A stretch of DNA of 41,570 nucleotides from Nitrospira sp. CG24C. Lineage in GTDB: Bacteria; Nitrospirota; Nitrospiria; Nitrospirales; Nitrospiraceae. Shown piece after piece: positions 16,118 to 24,622 of the stretch. How positions within the stretch are numbered: position 1 is the stretch's first letter; the number at the start of each line of letters is the position of its first letter. The position numbers were made by a program, and so were the translations under genes. The notes beneath the pieces are model-generated. The model did no database searches and was not told where the DNA came from. It worked only from the letters and a program-made list of their open reading frames with translations. Location of the stretch: assembly GCA_002869885.2 (NCBI GenBank), contig NEWR02000013.1:58220-99789 (forward strand), written 5' to 3'.

Positions 16118-16751
16118 ACACCCCACGCATATCCGGCGCCCAGATGTATTTATGCATCTGCAATTGAAAACGGACCGGCAGACGATCGGCCAGGATCCAT
16201 TCGGCCAGCTCACGTATATCAAGCGAGCCGAAAACCGGACTGAAGAGCACCGTACAGCGGTTTGCTAGGTCGTACCGGGCCAGAGTTTCACTGGCCCAGT
16301 CGTAGTCGGCTCGGTCAGCCAACACAAATTTCGCCTCGTCTTTGGCTGCCAGCCTGGAAAGATTCGGCCAGTGCATCCGATCGGTCATATCGCTTCCCGG
16401 ACACTTTACATCCAGGATGACATGGACGCGCGGATCGACCGGTGCAATATCGAAGGCGCCGCTGGTCTCAAGGAGGACCGTATAGCCGGCGTCGCAGAGT
16501 CGGGCCATGAGTGGCAGGCTCTCGGGCTGGGCAAGGGGTTCACCTCCGGTGACCTCGACAAGGCGGCACCTATAACGATGCACCTTCGCCAGAGCATCAT
16601 CGATCGAACCGTCTTGCCCTCCATGAAAGGCATAGTCGGTATCGCACCAGGTGCAGCGGAGCGGGCAGCCGGTCAGCCGGATAAAGACGCAGGGCTGTCC
16701 GGCATAGCTCGACTCGCCTTGAATGCTATGGAAGATTTCGGTGATGCGCAT
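16116..16751 (-). CDS. queE: 7-carboxy-7-deazaguanine synthase
   Basis: 211 residues from ATG 16751; an in-frame TTG lies 12 nt upstream. It begins MRITEIFHSIQGESSYAGQP. The radical-SAM iron-sulfur motif CPLRCTWC (Cys-x3-Cys-x2-Cys) is followed by DTDYAF and VEVTGGEPLAQPE, the SAM-binding GGE motif. QueE is among the smallest radical-SAM enzymes and turns carboxytetrahydropterin into 7-carboxy-7-deazaguanine for queuosine synthesis. No other queuosine gene is adjacent. The upstream gap is a long word-repeat region, so its promoter is not obvious. Confidence 0.93.
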   Translation of the reverse strand: MRITEIFHSIQGESSYAGQPCVFIRLTGCPLRCTWCDTDYAFHGGQDGSIDDALAKVHRYRCRLVEVTGGEPLAQPESLPLMARLCDAGYTVLLETSGAFDIAPVDPRVHVILDVKCPGSDMTDRMHWPNLSRLAAKDEAKFVLADRADYDWASETLARYDLANRCTVLFSPVFGSLDIRELAEWILADRLPVRFQLQMHKYIWAPDMRGV

Positions 16752-16760
16752 AAGAATGCT

Positions 16761-16917
16761 CAAGTCATCAAGTCGTAAAGTCTAAAAGTCATCAGGTCTT
16801 CTGCACGTCATCAAGTCTGCAAGTCAAAAAGTCGTCAAGTCTGAAGGTCGAATGTCCGAGACTTGATGACTTGAAGACTTTCTGACTTGATGACGTTCCG
16901 ACCTGACGACTTTAGAC
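16761..16917. repeat. Long word-built inverted repeat between queE and the HAD gene (word type AAGTCATC)
   Basis: About 100 bp of near-repeats of AAGTCATCAAGTCGTAAAGTCT is followed by the complementary run GACTTGATGACTTGAAGACTTTCTGACTTGATGACG. The words recur roughly every 9-10 nt with irregular drift, so the region is neither a simple tandem repeat nor a CRISPR. It ends 10 nt before the HAD stop codon. Confidence 0.65.
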
Positions 16918-16926
16918 AATCTTGTT

Positions 16927-17466
16927 TCATTTCCATATCTCGACCGGCCAGCCGAATCGTTGTGCCGTGCGAGCCATGCCCCGGATCGGGTTGACGACCA
17001 GGGGGTGCCCGACCATTTCAAGGAGGTCGTGATCGCCCGGGCTATCGCCATAGGCATAGGAGCCGGTTAAGTCCAGACCCATTTCCCGAGCGTGGGCGAG
17101 GATCAGCTCACGTTTGCCAGGACCATAGGGCAGGGGGGGGATCAAGGCGCCGGTATAGACGGAATCCCGCTGCTCCGGCTTCGCCGCGAAGATCGTGGCC
17201 ACGCCCAAAAATTCCGCAAGGGGTGCTATTAAAAAATCCGGCGCGCCGGTCACAAGAATCAGGTTGTGGCCGGCCTGTCGATGCTCGTCCAGCTTTGCGC
17301 GGCCCTGCAAGGACAATCTCCCGATCATCTGGGCGTGACAAAACTCCCGCGCAGAGGACTCAATGTCCGCGGAGCGCTTGCCGGCCAGATACACTTTTCG
17401 TTCCCGGAGCCTTGATTGACAAGGATTTTGGCCCACTTCTATAATGCGCTTCCCTCGGGCTGTCAC
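16927..17466 (-). CDS. HAD-IB-type phosphatase lacking its N-terminus (probable pseudogene)
   Basis: 179 residues if read from GTG 17466. From about residue 24 on it matches SerB-like HAD-IB hydrolases: GRAKLDEHRQAGHNLILVTGAPDF (motif II Thr), YGPGKRELILAHARE (motif III Lys) and SYAYGDSPGDHDLLEMVG (motif IV acidic residues), ending RFGWPVEIW. Motif I (DxDGT), which carries the nucleophilic Asp and should lie ~70 residues earlier, is absent, and I do not find it in other frames upstream. The first ~20 codons overlap a perfect plus-strand promoter for tRNA-Leu. The simplest reading is a gene whose 5' end was lost by a rearrangement at the tRNA. Confidence 0.7.
   Translation of the reverse strand: MTARGKRIIEVGQNPCQSRLRERKVYLAGKRSADIESSAREFCHAQMIGRLSLQGRAKLDEHRQAGHNLILVTGAPDFLIAPLAEFLGVATIFAAKPEQRDSVYTGALIPPLPYGPGKRELILAHAREMGLDLTGSYAYGDSPGDHDLLEMVGHPLVVNPIRGMARTAQRFGWPVEIWK
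17416..17445 (+). promoter_or_regulatory. Full-consensus sigma70 promoter for tRNA-Leu
   Basis: TTGACA (17416-17421), 18-nt spacer, TATAAT (17440-17445): both hexamers match consensus exactly. The tRNA starts 120 nt downstream, so the leader includes the word-built inverted repeat at 17462-17547. The promoter lies inside the 5' end of the opposing HAD reading frame. Confidence 0.75.
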
Positions 17467-17547
17467 GCGTCATTCGTGAAACGTGAAGCGTGAAACGTCA
17501 GAATCCAGAAATGAGCGACGCTTCACGAGATACGCTTCACGCGTGAC
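17462..17547. repeat. Word-built inverted repeat in the tRNA-Leu leader (word type GTGAAACG)
   Basis: The arm at 17462-17491 (GTCACGCGTCATTCGTGAAA and on) faces 17518-17547 (ACGCTTCACGAGATACGCTT and on). The word GTGAAACGTGAAGCGTGAAACG also occurs in the two copies of the tRNA-Ser 3' flank, so two tRNA loci share this word. Confidence 0.6.
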
Positions 17548-17564
17548 GCCTCACGGATTCGGTC

Positions 17565-17648
17565 GCCGAAGTGGTGAAATGGCAGACACGCACGTTTGAG
17601 GGGCGTGTGGCGAAAGCCGTGCGGGTTCAAGTCCCGCCTTCGGCACCA
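17565..17648 (+). tRNA. tRNA-Leu (anticodon GAG)
   Basis: Acceptor GCCGAAG pairs with CTTCGGC, followed by discriminator A and an encoded CCA. The anticodon stem CACGT/GCGTG encloses TTGAGGG, so the anticodon is GAG, reading CUC/CUU. A long variable arm (TGGCGAAAGCCG) and the T-arm GCGGGTTCAAGTCCCGC are present, as expected for leucine. Confidence 0.95.
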
Positions 17649-17908
17649 AATTAGACATTCTCGTTTCTGCCCCCTGTTCAGGACCACCAGCGAGGGTCTG
17701 CGCTTATGCGGTTTTTGCAGCCCGATCTGCACCGAAACGCTCCTATCGCAACTGTTGTTCATTTCTTTTTCACTCACCATCAGAATTTTTCCGCACAACG
17801 CAGTGGTATTAGCGCGATTGTTCCCCCTGCATATCGACTCTTCGATGCTCACGATGATCCGCGCCCGACCGCAATACATCGCCATCTTGCATGGCAAGGA
17901 GCTGCACC

Positions 17909-20900
17909 ATGAGTAGTCCCGGCCATCTGTCCGAATTGGACTTGCTGCGTGGCCAGGTCGCCGACCTGTCGCGCCAGCTGGCGGAGCGGGACCGTTCGAT
18001 GCAGGATCTCCGTGAACAGTCCCAACGCTTGCGAACCATCGTCGAAGGCACAGCGTCTGAGACAGGGGATGAGTTCTTCGCTTCACTCGTCACACGCTTG
18101 ACCTCGACGCTGCATATGCAATATGCGGTGATCAGTGAAGTGCTTGAAGTCCCCTTCAGGAAGATCCGCACTCTCGCGGTCTCGGACGGAGACACCCTCA
18201 TCGACAACTTCGAATATGATCTTGAACATACGCCTTGTGCCACCGCACTGACACAGACCTTTGCCTGCTTCAACCGGGATCTCCAGGCCACGTTTCCTCA
18301 GTTCCAGCGTCTAGTAGACCTTGGAGCCGAAAGCTATTGCGCTGTGCCGGTCTGGACGAAAGGCGGAGCAGTCAGTGGATTGCTTGTCGTGATGGATACG
18401 AAGCCTCTGGAAAACAGCGACGATCTGCAATCTCTGTTAGGAGTCTTTGCCCCGCGCATTGCGGCGGAGTTCGAACGGAGGCGAGCTGAGCAGGAACGTA
18501 CCCAAGCTCTGGCCGATTTACACAATGTCATTGAAGCGATCCCCGACATCGTGTTCGCTCTGAACACCCAAGGCAACATGGTGAAATGGAATCGGCGTGT
18601 CGTGGATGTCACGGGATACAGCCCTGAGGAATTGCTGCACATGCCTGCCTTGGCCTTCGTGCCCACGGAAGAACAGACTCATACCGCCACTGCCATTCAG
18701 CGGGCCTTCACGGAAGGATACGCCGAGCTTGAAGGCCATCTGTTGACCAAGGATCACCGCCTCATTCCCTATCACTGGACCGGCGCCCTGCTTAAGAATT
18801 CTCACGGCGAGCCCGTCGGCATCACCGGAATCGGACGAGACGTGTCTGACAAAAAGCGGGCGGAAGAGGTGTTACGGAAGAGCGAACAGCGTTTCGCGCT
18901 GGCTGTAGAGGGATCCACCGATATCCTCTGGGATGCCCAGCGGCTGCCAGGCGAGCCCTGGTATGCACCACAGACAGCGATCTGGTGGTCGCCACGAGTC
19001 CGTGAATTGCTGGGACTACAAGAATCCGAATCGTTCGAGACGTTCGAGCAATGGGCCGCCCGGCTCCATCCCGATGACAAGGATCGCGTGTTCGGCCAAT
19101 TGGCTGCACACATGGAGCATCGAGTTCCGTACGATGTCGAGTACCGGCTGCGCACCAATGCAGACGGCTATTGCTGGATTCACGGGCGCGGGCAGGCACT
19201 GTGGGGTGAGCAGGGAGAACCTCGTCGCATGTCCGGCTCATGCCAAGACATCACCGATCGCAAGCGGGCGGAAGAGGCCCTGCGCGAGAAACAGCGTCAG
19301 CTCACAGAAGCTCAACGTTTGGCAAGGATAGGGAGTTGGCATTGGACCGTCGAGACTGACACCGTTACCTGGTCGGATGAGCTCTACGCAATTTTTGGCA
19401 GAGATCCCAAGCAGCCCGCGGTCAGCTATAAAGATCACCCCAAGATCTACACGGCGGACAGTTATGCTCGACTCGATAAAGCCGTTACCCATGCGTTGGC
19501 GACAGGGGCACGCTACGAACTTGAGCTTGAATTCATTCACACTGATGAGACCCATCGCTGGGGTGTTGCCCGGGGAGAGCCGGTGGAGGGAGGAGGTGGC
19601 CGTATTCTTGGCCTGCATGGAACCTTCCAGGACATTACCGAACGCAAGCAGGTCGAGCAAGCCTTGCACGCCAGCGAGGAGCGATTCACCCTCGCCGTCC
19701 ACGGTTCGAACACCGGGATTTGGGACTGGGATCTCCGGACCGGCAAGACCTACTTCTCACCGCTCTGGAAAAGTATGTTGGGATATGAAGCGCACGAACT
19801 CCGAGGAGAACTCTTTGAGTGGGAGGAGCGCCTCCATCCCGATGACCGAAAGCGGTCATCGGCAACAGTACGGGCATACCTGGAAGGGACAACTCCACAA
19901 TATGAACTTGAACACCGTCTGCGTCACAAGGATGGCAGTTACCGGTGGATCCTTACTCGGGGGGTCTCCATTTCCGATGCCGAAGGAAAGCCCTATCGCA
20001 TGGCCGGCTCCCACATCGACATCACGGAACAGAAGCAGACCCAGGAGGCCCTGATCCAGAGTGAGCGCCAGCTGCGAACCGTCCTCGATGCCCTTCCCGT
20101 GGGTGTCTGGTTTACCGATCGAGCTGGCAAGCCGCTCCTCGCAAACCCGGTTGCGAAACAGATTTGGTCGAACATCAAACAGATTGGGCTGCAGACTGAG
20201 AACCCCCAGGCTGGTTGGTGGGAGACCATCGGACCAGCCAACGAACCCCATCGCTGGGCCTTGAGCCATGTGCTCACGACAGGTGTTCCTTCGCAGTACG
20301 AAACCTTCGACTTTGAATGTCTCGATGGGACGAAGAAGACCATTCGTAATTCGACCGTTCCGGTCAAGAATGAGGCAGGCGTGATCCTCGGCGCTATTGT
20401 GCTGAACGAAGACATTACCACGTTGCGGCAGGCCCAGGCAGCGCTTCAGTTGACTCAGTTCTCCGTCGACCATGCGGTTGAAGGATTCCTCTGGATCGGG
20501 TCTGACGCCAGGATTTTTCATGTCAACGATTCGATATGCAGGATGTTGGAATATACCTGGGAAGAACTCACGACCATGACCCTGCACGACATCGACCCGA
20601 ATCTTACTTCGGAGGTCTGGCCTGCACATTGGGAAGAGTTGAAGGAGAAAGGATCCTTGACGTTCGAATCGAAATATTGGTCGAGGACCGGCCGCGTGCT
20701 GGACATGGAGGTCACAGTCAATTATCTGCAGTACGAGGGAAAAGAATACAATTGCGCCATCATGCGGGATATCGGAGAGCGCAAGCGGGCGGAGGTGTCA
20801 TTGCGCCAGAGCGAAGAACGCTATCGGTCCTTGGTGGACAACGCTCCGATCGGCATCTTCCTGAACGAGGCGGGACGGTTCGTCTATGCCAATCGGGAGA

Positions 20901-22726
20901 TGTTAAGAATTCTCAAAGCGCCAAACGCCGAGCAGCTGATCGGCACGCCGGTCCTGGACCGGATCGCCCCTGAATTTCACACCGTGGCGAAAGACCGCAT
21001 CCGCGAGTTGACTATGGGGCAACCAGTTCTGTCATTGGATGAGAAGTTTGTAAGGCTCGACGGGTCACAGGTCGACGTGGCCGTTTCGGCAATCCCCACC
21101 TCCGTGGGCGGCAACCCCGTGATGCAAGTGCTGGCGCTTGATATCACCGAACGCAAGCAGCTCGCCGAGCGGGAAGTCTTCCACATCAGGCAACTGAAGA
21201 AACTTTATGAGCTCAGCATGACGTTGTCGGGCGATCCTGGCGTCGTCCTTGAGCATGCCGTGCGCATCATTGGTGAGCTATTCAAGGTGCAGGTGGTCTG
21301 TTTATCAGAGATCGTCGGCCAGGAGTTATATTTCAAATCCGTGTACATCAACGGCCAGACTGTTACGGATGCAGGCCATTGTTCCCTGGCGATCACCCCC
21401 TGCGCCATGGTCGAACAGACCAAGGATTTACGGATATTCGACCGCGTCATGGAGCGCTTCCCACAGGCGTCGTTTCTCCGGGACCATCAGGCTGTCTCTT
21501 ACTGCGGATTTCCTGCTCTGGACAACGAAGGGCGTGTCGTTGGGGTGACCTGCCTGCTGGATAACAAGCCGCATGAGTTCAGCAAGGAAGAGCAAGATCT
21601 CTTGCGTATTTTCGGGCAGCGCATTGCTACAGAAATCGCACGGAGCCGCCACACCGCCGAGCAGAAACGGGCGGAGAAAGAGCTGCGGAAATCCCATGCG
21701 TTTATCCGCCAGATTATCGACACGCATCCGAACTTCATCTTTGCAAAAGATCGTGAGGGTCGATTCACCTTGGTCAACAAGGCGGTCGCCGATGTCTACG
21801 GGACGACGGTGGAAAACCTGATTGGCAAGACCGATGCCGACTTCAATCCCAACCAGGAGGAGGTGGCGTCCTTCAGTCAGCAGGATCTGGCGGTGATGGA
21901 TACCCTTCACGAACTCTTCCTTCCTGAAGAAGTCATCACGGGCTTTGATGGGAGAACCCGCTGGCTTCAAACGGTCAAAAGGCCGATTCTGGACGACGAG
22001 GGTTGCGCGACAATGGTGCTGGGCTCGTCCACCGATATCACCGAGCGCAAGCGCATGGAAGAGACGCTGCGTCAGCGGGAGCGTGCCTTGCGGGCGGCTA
22101 TAGAGGAACGCGAGCGGATCAGCCAAGACCTGCATGATGGCATCTTACAGTCGCTCTTTGCCGTGGGCCTCGCCCTCGAATCGGCCCAATTGACGATGCC
22201 CCCAAGGAACCTCAAGGTGTCCAGAACATCACTCAATCAGGCCATTGATCAGTTGAACGATGTCATGCGCGAGATCCGGAACTTCATCGCGGGGCTGGGC
22301 TCGGACCTGCTCCAGGGGAAGAGTCTTCCGGCAGCACTGAAGCAGATGCTGGCATCACTGACGGAGCACCAGGCGATGCGCGTGCGCCTCGCGGTCGAGG
22401 ACCGTGCCGTGAAGGCCCTATCGACTGAACAGTCCCTGCACCTGGTCCGTGTCGTCCAGGAAGCGGTGAGTAATTGTATCCGGCACGGCCATGCGCAAGA
22501 GGCTAGGGTATCGCTCAAGATGCTGAAGCGGGGTGTCCGGTTGAGCGTTCGCGATAACGGCCGTGGATTCAACCAGGCCACTGCCAAGATGACTGGGCAT
22601 GGGTTGACAAATATGGCCGCCCGTGCCCAGAAGATCGGAGGACGATTCACCATCTTGTCGAAGGTGAATGAGGGAACCAGCATCGTACTCGATTTACCGA
22701 AAGAGGCTGCCGATGTCTCCCGCTAA
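17909..22726 (+). CDS. Soluble multi-PAS/GAF sensor histidine kinase (NarX/DegS type)
   Basis: 1605 residues from ATG 17909, preceded by AAGGAG; an in-frame start 18 nt upstream is less likely. No membrane segment is visible. Domains in order: short coiled coil, GAF (about 54-190), seven PAS domains (about 200-315, 325-450, 470-580, 590-710, 715-840, 845-960, 965-1085), most ending in a DITERK-like PAC linker, a second GAF (about 1095-1245), an eighth PAS (1260-1380), HisKA_3 with ERISQDLHDG (phospho-acceptor His1409), and HATPase_c with AVSNCIRHG and DNGRGF. Such kinases sense several cytoplasmic cues and pass phosphate to NarL-type regulators. The regulator gene overlaps its 3' end by 14 nt, so the partner is clear. 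The ligand is unknown. Confidence 0.95.
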   Translation: MSSPGHLSELDLLRGQVADLSRQLAERDRSMQDLREQSQRLRTIVEGTASETGDEFFASLVTRLTSTLHMQYAVISEVLEVPFRKIRTLAVSDGDTLIDNFEYDLEHTPCATALTQTFACFNRDLQATFPQFQRLVDLGAESYCAVPVWTKGGAVSGLLVVMDTKPLENSDDLQSLLGVFAPRIAAEFERRRAEQERTQALADLHNVIEAIPDIVFALNTQGNMVKWNRRVVDVTGYSPEELLHMPALAFVPTEEQTHTATAIQRAFTEGYAELEGHLLTKDHRLIPYHWTGALLKNSHGEPVGITGIGRDVSDKKRAEEVLRKSEQRFALAVEGSTDILWDAQRLPGEPWYAPQTAIWWSPRVRELLGLQESESFETFEQWAARLHPDDKDRVFGQLAAHMEHRVPYDVEYRLRTNADGYCWIHGRGQALWGEQGEPRRMSGSCQDITDRKRAEEALREKQRQLTEAQRLARIGSWHWTVETDTVTWSDELYAIFGRDPKQPAVSYKDHPKIYTADSYARLDKAVTHALATGARYELELEFIHTDETHRWGVARGEPVEGGGGRILGLHGTFQDITERKQVEQALHASEERFTLAVHGSNTGIWDWDLRTGKTYFSPLWKSMLGYEAHELRGELFEWEERLHPDDRKRSSATVRAYLEGTTPQYELEHRLRHKDGSYRWILTRGVSISDAEGKPYRMAGSHIDITEQKQTQEALIQSERQLRTVLDALPVGVWFTDRAGKPLLANPVAKQIWSNIKQIGLQTENPQAGWWETIGPANEPHRWALSHVLTTGVPSQYETFDFECLDGTKKTIRNSTVPVKNEAGVILGAIVLNEDITTLRQAQAALQLTQFSVDHAVEGFLWIGSDARIFHVNDSICRMLEYTWEELTTMTLHDIDPNLTSEVWPAHWEELKEKGSLTFESKYWSRTGRVLDMEVTVNYLQYEGKEYNCAIMRDIGERKRAEVSLRQSEERYRSLVDNAPIGIFLNEAGRFVYANREMLRILKAPNAEQLIGTPVLDRIAPEFHTVAKDRIRELTMGQPVLSLDEKFVRLDGSQVDVAVSAIPTSVGGNPVMQVLALDITERKQLAEREVFHIRQLKKLYELSMTLSGDPGVVLEHAVRIIGELFKVQVVCLSEIVGQELYFKSVYINGQTVTDAGHCSLAITPCAMVEQTKDLRIFDRVMERFPQASFLRDHQAVSYCGFPALDNEGRVVGVTCLLDNKPHEFSKEEQDLLRIFGQRIATEIARSRHTAEQKRAEKELRKSHAFIRQIIDTHPNFIFAKDREGRFTLVNKAVADVYGTTVENLIGKTDADFNPNQEEVASFSQQDLAVMDTLHELFLPEEVITGFDGRTRWLQTVKRPILDDEGCATMVLGSSTDITERKRMEETLRQRERALRAAIEERERISQDLHDGILQSLFAVGLALESAQLTMPPRNLKVSRTSLNQAIDQLNDVMREIRNFIAGLGSDLLQGKSLPAALKQMLASLTEHQAMRVRLAVEDRAVKALSTEQSLHLVRVVQEAVSNCIRHGHAQEARVSLKMLKRGVRLSVRDNGRGFNQATAKMTGHGLTNMAARAQKIGGRFTILSKVNEGTSIVLDLPKEAADVSR

Positions 22727-23369
22727 GAGGCCGATTCGCCTGCTCTTGGTCGACGATCACCAGGTGGTCCTTGTCGGTCTGCGAACGGTCTTACACAATA
22801 GAAGACAGGGCATTACCGTCGTCGGCGAGGCAGGATCCAGAGCCGATGCGGTGCGGGCAGCCAAGCGACTTAAACCGGACATCATTCTGATGGATGTCCG
22901 ACTCCCGGATGGTTCCGGGGTTGAAGCCTGTCGTGATATTCTCGCCAAACATCCCTTGATGCGAGTGATCTTTCTCACATCGTTTGCCGATGATGAGTTC
23001 GCCCTGGCAGCCGTGCTGGCCGGCGCGAAGGGCTATGTCCTCAAGAATATCGACTCCGACTTGCTCGTTCAATCGATTCGTGCCGTTTTCAACGGTCAAT
23101 CGCTGCTCAGTCCGGCCCTCACCCAACGGGCGCAGATTCGGGCGAAAGCCAGACCGGCTCAAGCAGGCCCGGTGCGAAAACAATCCCTTGCCCCTCAGGA
23201 AGAGCGAGTCCTGGCGCTGGTGGCGGAAGGTTTGACCAACAAGGAAATTGGAGCTGCGCTGCAACTCAGCGATAAGACAGTCAAAAACTATCTCTCTAAC
23301 ATGTTTCAGAAACTGCACATCACGCGACGCGCGCAGGCCGCCACTTTCTTCGTGAAGCGTCAGCCTTGA
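22713..23369 (+). CDS. NarL/LuxR-family response regulator, partner of the multi-PAS kinase
   Basis: 218 residues from ATG 22713 (MSPAKRPIRLLLVDDHQVV), overlapping the kinase by 14 nt; the upstream in-frame start at 22668 would give a non-homologous tail. The receiver domain has the acidic pair VDDH, phospho-acceptor Asp in IILMDVRLPDGSG, Thr in VIFLTSFADD and Lys in GYVLKNI. The C-terminal LuxR helix-turn-helix is PQEERVLALVAEGLTNKEIG followed by LSDKTVKNYLSNMFQKL. It should bind DNA as a dimer when phosphorylated. Its targets cannot be told from the sequence. No autoregulatory site was recognised. Confidence 0.95.
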   Translation: MSPAKRPIRLLLVDDHQVVLVGLRTVLHNRRQGITVVGEAGSRADAVRAAKRLKPDIILMDVRLPDGSGVEACRDILAKHPLMRVIFLTSFADDEFALAAVLAGAKGYVLKNIDSDLLVQSIRAVFNGQSLLSPALTQRAQIRAKARPAQAGPVRKQSLAPQEERVLALVAEGLTNKEIGAALQLSDKTVKNYLSNMFQKLHITRRAQAATFFVKRQP

Positions 23370-23381
23370 AGATTGTGGAAT

Positions 23382-23473
23382 GTTTCAGGTTTTGAGTTTC
23401 TCGTTTCAGGTTTTGAGTTTCTAGGTTAAAGTTTTCGAAAGTTGATTCCGGACAACCTGAAACCTGAAACTCG
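23382..23473. repeat. Word-built inverted repeat after the response regulator (word type GTTTCAGGTTTTGAG)
   Basis: GTTTCAGGTTTTGAGTTTCT is nearly repeated at 23383 and 23403; CAACCTGAAACCTGAAACTCG at 23453-23473 is complementary. It can fold as a hairpin at the 3' end of the kinase-regulator operon and could terminate it. Confidence 0.6.
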
Positions 23474-23509
23474 ACGATCCGGAGTTATTTACCGACGCTG
23501 AGGTATAGG

Positions 23510-23881
23510 ATGCCAATGATTCTTGTCGTCGATGATGACGACCAAATTCGTAAACTGATTCGCGCGACATTGGAGGAGGCAGGCTATCGCGTCACGGAAG
23601 CGCGTAATGGGAGGGAGGCTATCCCGCAATATCGGTTGGACCAGGCTGATCTGGTCATTATGGATATTCTCATGCCGGGTCAGGATGGCTTGGTAACCAT
23701 TGCCACGTTGCGACAGGAATTCCCCGACTTGAAAGTCATCGCGATTACCGGCGGCACTGACAGGATCGGGATTCTCAATTTTCTCGATGTTGCTAAAATG
23801 TTTGGCGCAGGCCGCACGCTTCAGAAGCCCTTTGAGATGAAGACTCTCCTGGACATGGTCCAAGCCGAACTGCAAGCTTAG
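23510..23881 (+). CDS. Single-domain response regulator (CheY-like)
   Basis: 123 residues, one receiver domain with no output. All key residues are present: acidic VVDDDD, phospho-acceptor Asp in LVIMDILMPGQDG, Thr in VIAITGGT and Lys in TLQKPF. It may relay phosphate or act by binding a partner. It is separated from the LuxR-type regulator by a repeat-filled gap of 140 nt and could answer to the upstream kinase or to another. The start could also be the second Met, two codons in. Confidence 0.92.
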   Translation: MPMILVVDDDDQIRKLIRATLEEAGYRVTEARNGREAIPQYRLDQADLVIMDILMPGQDGLVTIATLRQEFPDLKVIAITGGTDRIGILNFLDVAKMFGAGRTLQKPFEMKTLLDMVQAELQA

Positions 23882-23904
23882 CCCGCCAGCTTTCTGAAAG
23901 GTTA

Positions 23905-23940
23905 AGGCTGAGATTAAAAAGTCTGATCTTCGCTCAGCCT
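23905..23940. terminator. Possible terminator hairpin after the receiver gene
   Basis: AGGCTGAG and CTCAGCCT form a perfect 8-bp stem around a 20-nt loop that itself contains GATTAAAAAGTCTGATC. It is 24 nt past the stop codon. No U-run follows, so termination is tentative. Confidence 0.4.
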
Positions 23941-23972
23941 CGACCTCGACCTGTCTCGCCTGCTGCGTGCGC

Positions 23973-24001
23973 TTGACCATCAGATAGAGAATCGCTAAGG
24001 T
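23973..24001 (+). promoter_or_regulatory. Candidate promoter of purEK
   Basis: TTGACC, 17-nt spacer, TAAGGT, ending 43 nt before the purE ATG. The -35 is good and the -10 is weak. No purine-repressor or riboswitch-like structure was seen in the leader. Confidence 0.4.
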
Positions 24002-24043
24002 GAGGGCTTCGTTGAGAGTTATGAGAGAAGGGCCCGCGCGAAT

Positions 24044-24622
24044 ATGCCTCGCCTCAGCAAAGGTGCACAATCACGGAAGCGAGGATCGGATCGTCCGCAG
24101 CCCTTGGTCGGGGTGTTGGGCGGAAGTAAATCCGATTTTCCGATCTTAGAAAAAGCCGTGGCGATTCTATCGGATCTCGGAATTCCGCACGAATTGATGG
24201 TTGTTTCTGCGCACCGGACCCCGGATCGTTTGTTCGCCTATGCAGAACAAGCGCCCGACCGGGGGATCGAAGTCATTATTGCCGGCGCCGGCGGAGCGGC
24301 CCATCTTCCTGGGATGCTGGCTGCGAAGACGCATTTGCCGGTCATCGGGATACCGATCCCGACGGAGAATCTTCGCGGACTCGATTCGCTCCTCTCAATC
24401 GTACAAATGCCGAGAGGGATTCCTGTTGCCACGGTGGCGATCGGAGGGGCGGAGAATGCCGCTTTGCTTGCGGCGCAAATCCTGGCGGGCCGGTATCCCG
24501 CTATTGCCGCTCGTGTGAAACTATTCCGCCAGGCTCAGACTGACAAGGTGCTCCAGTCTCCTGAAGCGAAGGGCTTGGTGGCCAAAATAAAAAGTCCCGG
24601 TCGTCCGAGTCGCCGGTCGTGA
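24044..24622 (+). CDS. purE: 5-(carboxyamino)imidazole ribonucleotide mutase
   Basis: 192 residues, slightly longer than usual because of a basic N-terminal tail ([17 protein letters not shown]). The class I PurE signature follows: [63 protein letters not shown] and [20 protein letters not shown]. It moves the carboxylate of N5-CAIR to form CAIR in purine synthesis. It overlaps purK by 4 nt (GTGA), so the two enzymes of this step are translationally coupled. Confidence 0.96.
   Translation: MPRLSKGAQSRKRGSDRPQPLVGVLGGSKSDFPILEKAVAILSDLGIPHELMVVSAHRTPDRLFAYAEQAPDRGIEVIIAGAGGAAHLPGMLAAKTHLPVIGIPIPTENLRGLDSLLSIVQMPRGIPVATVAIGGAENAALLAAQILAGRYPAIAARVKLFRQAQTDKVLQSPEAKGLVAKIKSPGRPSRRS

Noticed and set aside
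16761-16917. Possible CRISPR array or tandem repeat
   Set aside because: The repeated words are 8-10 nt, drift in spacing and are followed by their complement. There are no constant repeats with unique spacers and no cas genes.
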